Assembly (NCBI GenBank): GCA_021815245.1
Contig: JAKAHF010000065.1
Coordinates: 1-8,467 of the forward strand
Direction: 5' to 3'
Source of the DNA: Actinomycetes bacterium
GTDB taxonomy: Bacteria; Actinomycetota; Thermoleophilia; RBG-16-64-13
DNA length: 8,467 bases
The notes under the pieces are model-generated. The model ran no database searches. It was not told where the DNA came from and saw only the letters and a program-made list of their open reading frames with translations. The position numbers and the translations under genes were made by a program. This document shows positions 7,736 to 8,467 of the stretch, in pieces. Each line of letters opens with the position of its first letter. The stretch's first letter is position 1.

Positions 7736-8467
7736 ATGAACGAACCGACCCGCCAGCACGATGCCGAAGCGGCTCGTGCCTATCTCAAGACCAAGACCAT
7801 CGGAGTGTTGATGGGCGGTCTGTCGGGCGAGCGTGAGGTGTCGTTCAGGTCGGGCAAGAATTGCCTTCGCGCATTGGAATCACGTGGCTACCGGGCTGTC
7901 GCGATCGACGCTTTGCGCGATGTCGCCCAGCGTCTCGACGAGGAGAAGGTCGAAGTGGCCTTTCTGGCGCTTCACGGCCGTTTCGGCGAAGACGGCACCA
8001 TCCAGGGGATGCTCGAGCTGATGGGCATTCCGTACACAGGCTCGGGTGTTCTGGCTTCGGCTCTCGGCATGAACAAGATCGCCGCGAAGAAGGTCGTGCG
8101 CGGCAGCGGCGTTCCTACGCCCGACTACGTCGAGGTCGATCAGGGTGACGACCTCGATGCGATCATCGAGGAGGTCGAGAGCACCTTGGGCCTGCCGGCG
8201 ATCTTGAAACCGGTCGAAGAAGGGTCGAGTCTCGGGGTGGCCAAATGCCACGATCGGGCCGAGCTGCGAGCGAGCCTCGAGAACGGGCGCACTGAGTTCG
8301 GCGCCGTCTTCGTGGAAAGGTTCGTGACAGGCACCGAGATCACGGTCGGCGTGCTCGAGCAACCGGGACGCGTTCTCGCCCTCCCCATTCTGGAGCTCGT
8401 GCCCCACAACGAGTTCTATGACTACGAAGCGAAGTACACCGAGGGCATGACCGATTTCGTGCTGCCC
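7736..8467 (+). CDS. ddl: D-alanine--D-alanine ligase (3' end outside the window)
   Basis: Joins two D-alanines with ATP in the cytoplasm to make the dipeptide end of peptidoglycan precursors. The first 244 residues are visible, and roughly a third of the protein is missing at the window edge. Seen in order: VLMGGLSGEREVS (24-36) with catalytic Glu32; LHGRFGEDGTIQG (79-91) with His80; GIPYTGSGVLASALGMNK (97-114), where the usual Asp of MDK is Asn113; ILKPVEEGSSLGV (156-168) with the ATP-binding lysine and GSS loop; VERFVTGTEITVGVL (193-207); and FYDYEAKY (227-234). The Tyr of the omega loop (YEAKY) points to a D-Ala-D-Ala enzyme and not the D-lactate type behind vancomycin resistance. ATG 7736 gives about 20 residues before the first strand, slightly longer than usual. 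No Shine-Dalgarno is present; a -10 lies so close that the mRNA may be leaderless. The catalytic residues of the C-terminal grasp domain are beyond the edge. Confidence 0.95.
   Translation, partial: MNEPTRQHDAEAARAYLKTKTIGVLMGGLSGEREVSFRSGKNCLRALESRGYRAVAIDALRDVAQRLDEEKVEVAFLALHGRFGEDGTIQGMLELMGIPYTGSGVLASALGMNKIAAKKVVRGSGVPTPDYVEVDQGDDLDAIIEEVESTLGLPAILKPVEEGSSLGVAKCHDRAELRASLENGRTEFGAVFVERFVTGTEITVGVLEQPGRVLALPILELVPHNEFYDYEAKYTEGMTDFVLP

Overview
The window reads as a chromosomal segment of a high-GC bacterium, most likely a member of the Actinobacteriota. The reasons are the strong G/C bias at third codon positions, the GTG and TTG starts, the TAnnnT-type -10 elements, and the order gyrA ... 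tRNA-Ile(GAT) - tRNA-Ala(TGC). That order is known near oriC in mycobacteria and relatives, where these two tRNAs lie outside an rRNA operon. A deep or anaerobic branch is a guess, based on the YugP-type protease and CobB/CbiA-like neighbours; no 16S rRNA or other decisive marker is present. I see no mobile element, CRISPR array or phage gene.

Layout. (1) 20-2629: gyrA, complete, read rightward from just after an upstream stop codon. (2) 2642-3322: membrane zinc metallopeptidase of the YugP family, 12 bp behind gyrA and probably in its transcript. (3) 3429-4790: full-length CobB/CbiA-like protein that has lost both its P-loop and its glutaminase cysteine. (4) 4875-5174: small AroQ-type chorismate mutase-like protein with one altered active-site position. 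(5) 5308-5793, leftward: BFN/DUF151 protein, convergent with (4). (6) 5889-6095: tRNA-Ile and tRNA-Ala, followed after 31 bp by a universal stress protein that starts with TTG and shows no promoter of its own. (7) 6727-7671: membrane protein with a degenerate GGDEF-like domain, behind the clearest promoter in the window, which is decorated with short repeats. (8) 7736-end: ddl, cut by the window edge and probably translated from a leaderless mRNA.

Housekeeping functions frame the window: DNA topology (gyrA), decoding (two tRNAs) and peptidoglycan precursor synthesis (ddl). Between them lies a set of proteins with recognisable enzyme folds but damaged or altered active sites: the CobB/CbiA-like protein (both sites lost), the chorismate mutase-like protein (one Arg to Gln), the Usp (one motif Gly to Asn) and the GGDEF-like protein (GGDEF to GGRVAF). 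Their reading frames are intact, so they look like functional binding or regulatory derivatives and not decaying genes. GyrA carries Val at position 83, the counterpart of the M. tuberculosis A90V fluoroquinolone-resistance change, and Pro in place of the His78 of E. coli. No complete new system can be demonstrated from sequence alone. The best candidates for something undescribed are the doubly inactive CobB/CbiA-like protein with its chorismate mutase-like neighbour, and a possible link between tRNA-Ala processing and translation of the stress protein.

The longest stretch without any gene is 6556-6726 (171 bp). It holds the promoter and repeat cluster described below.
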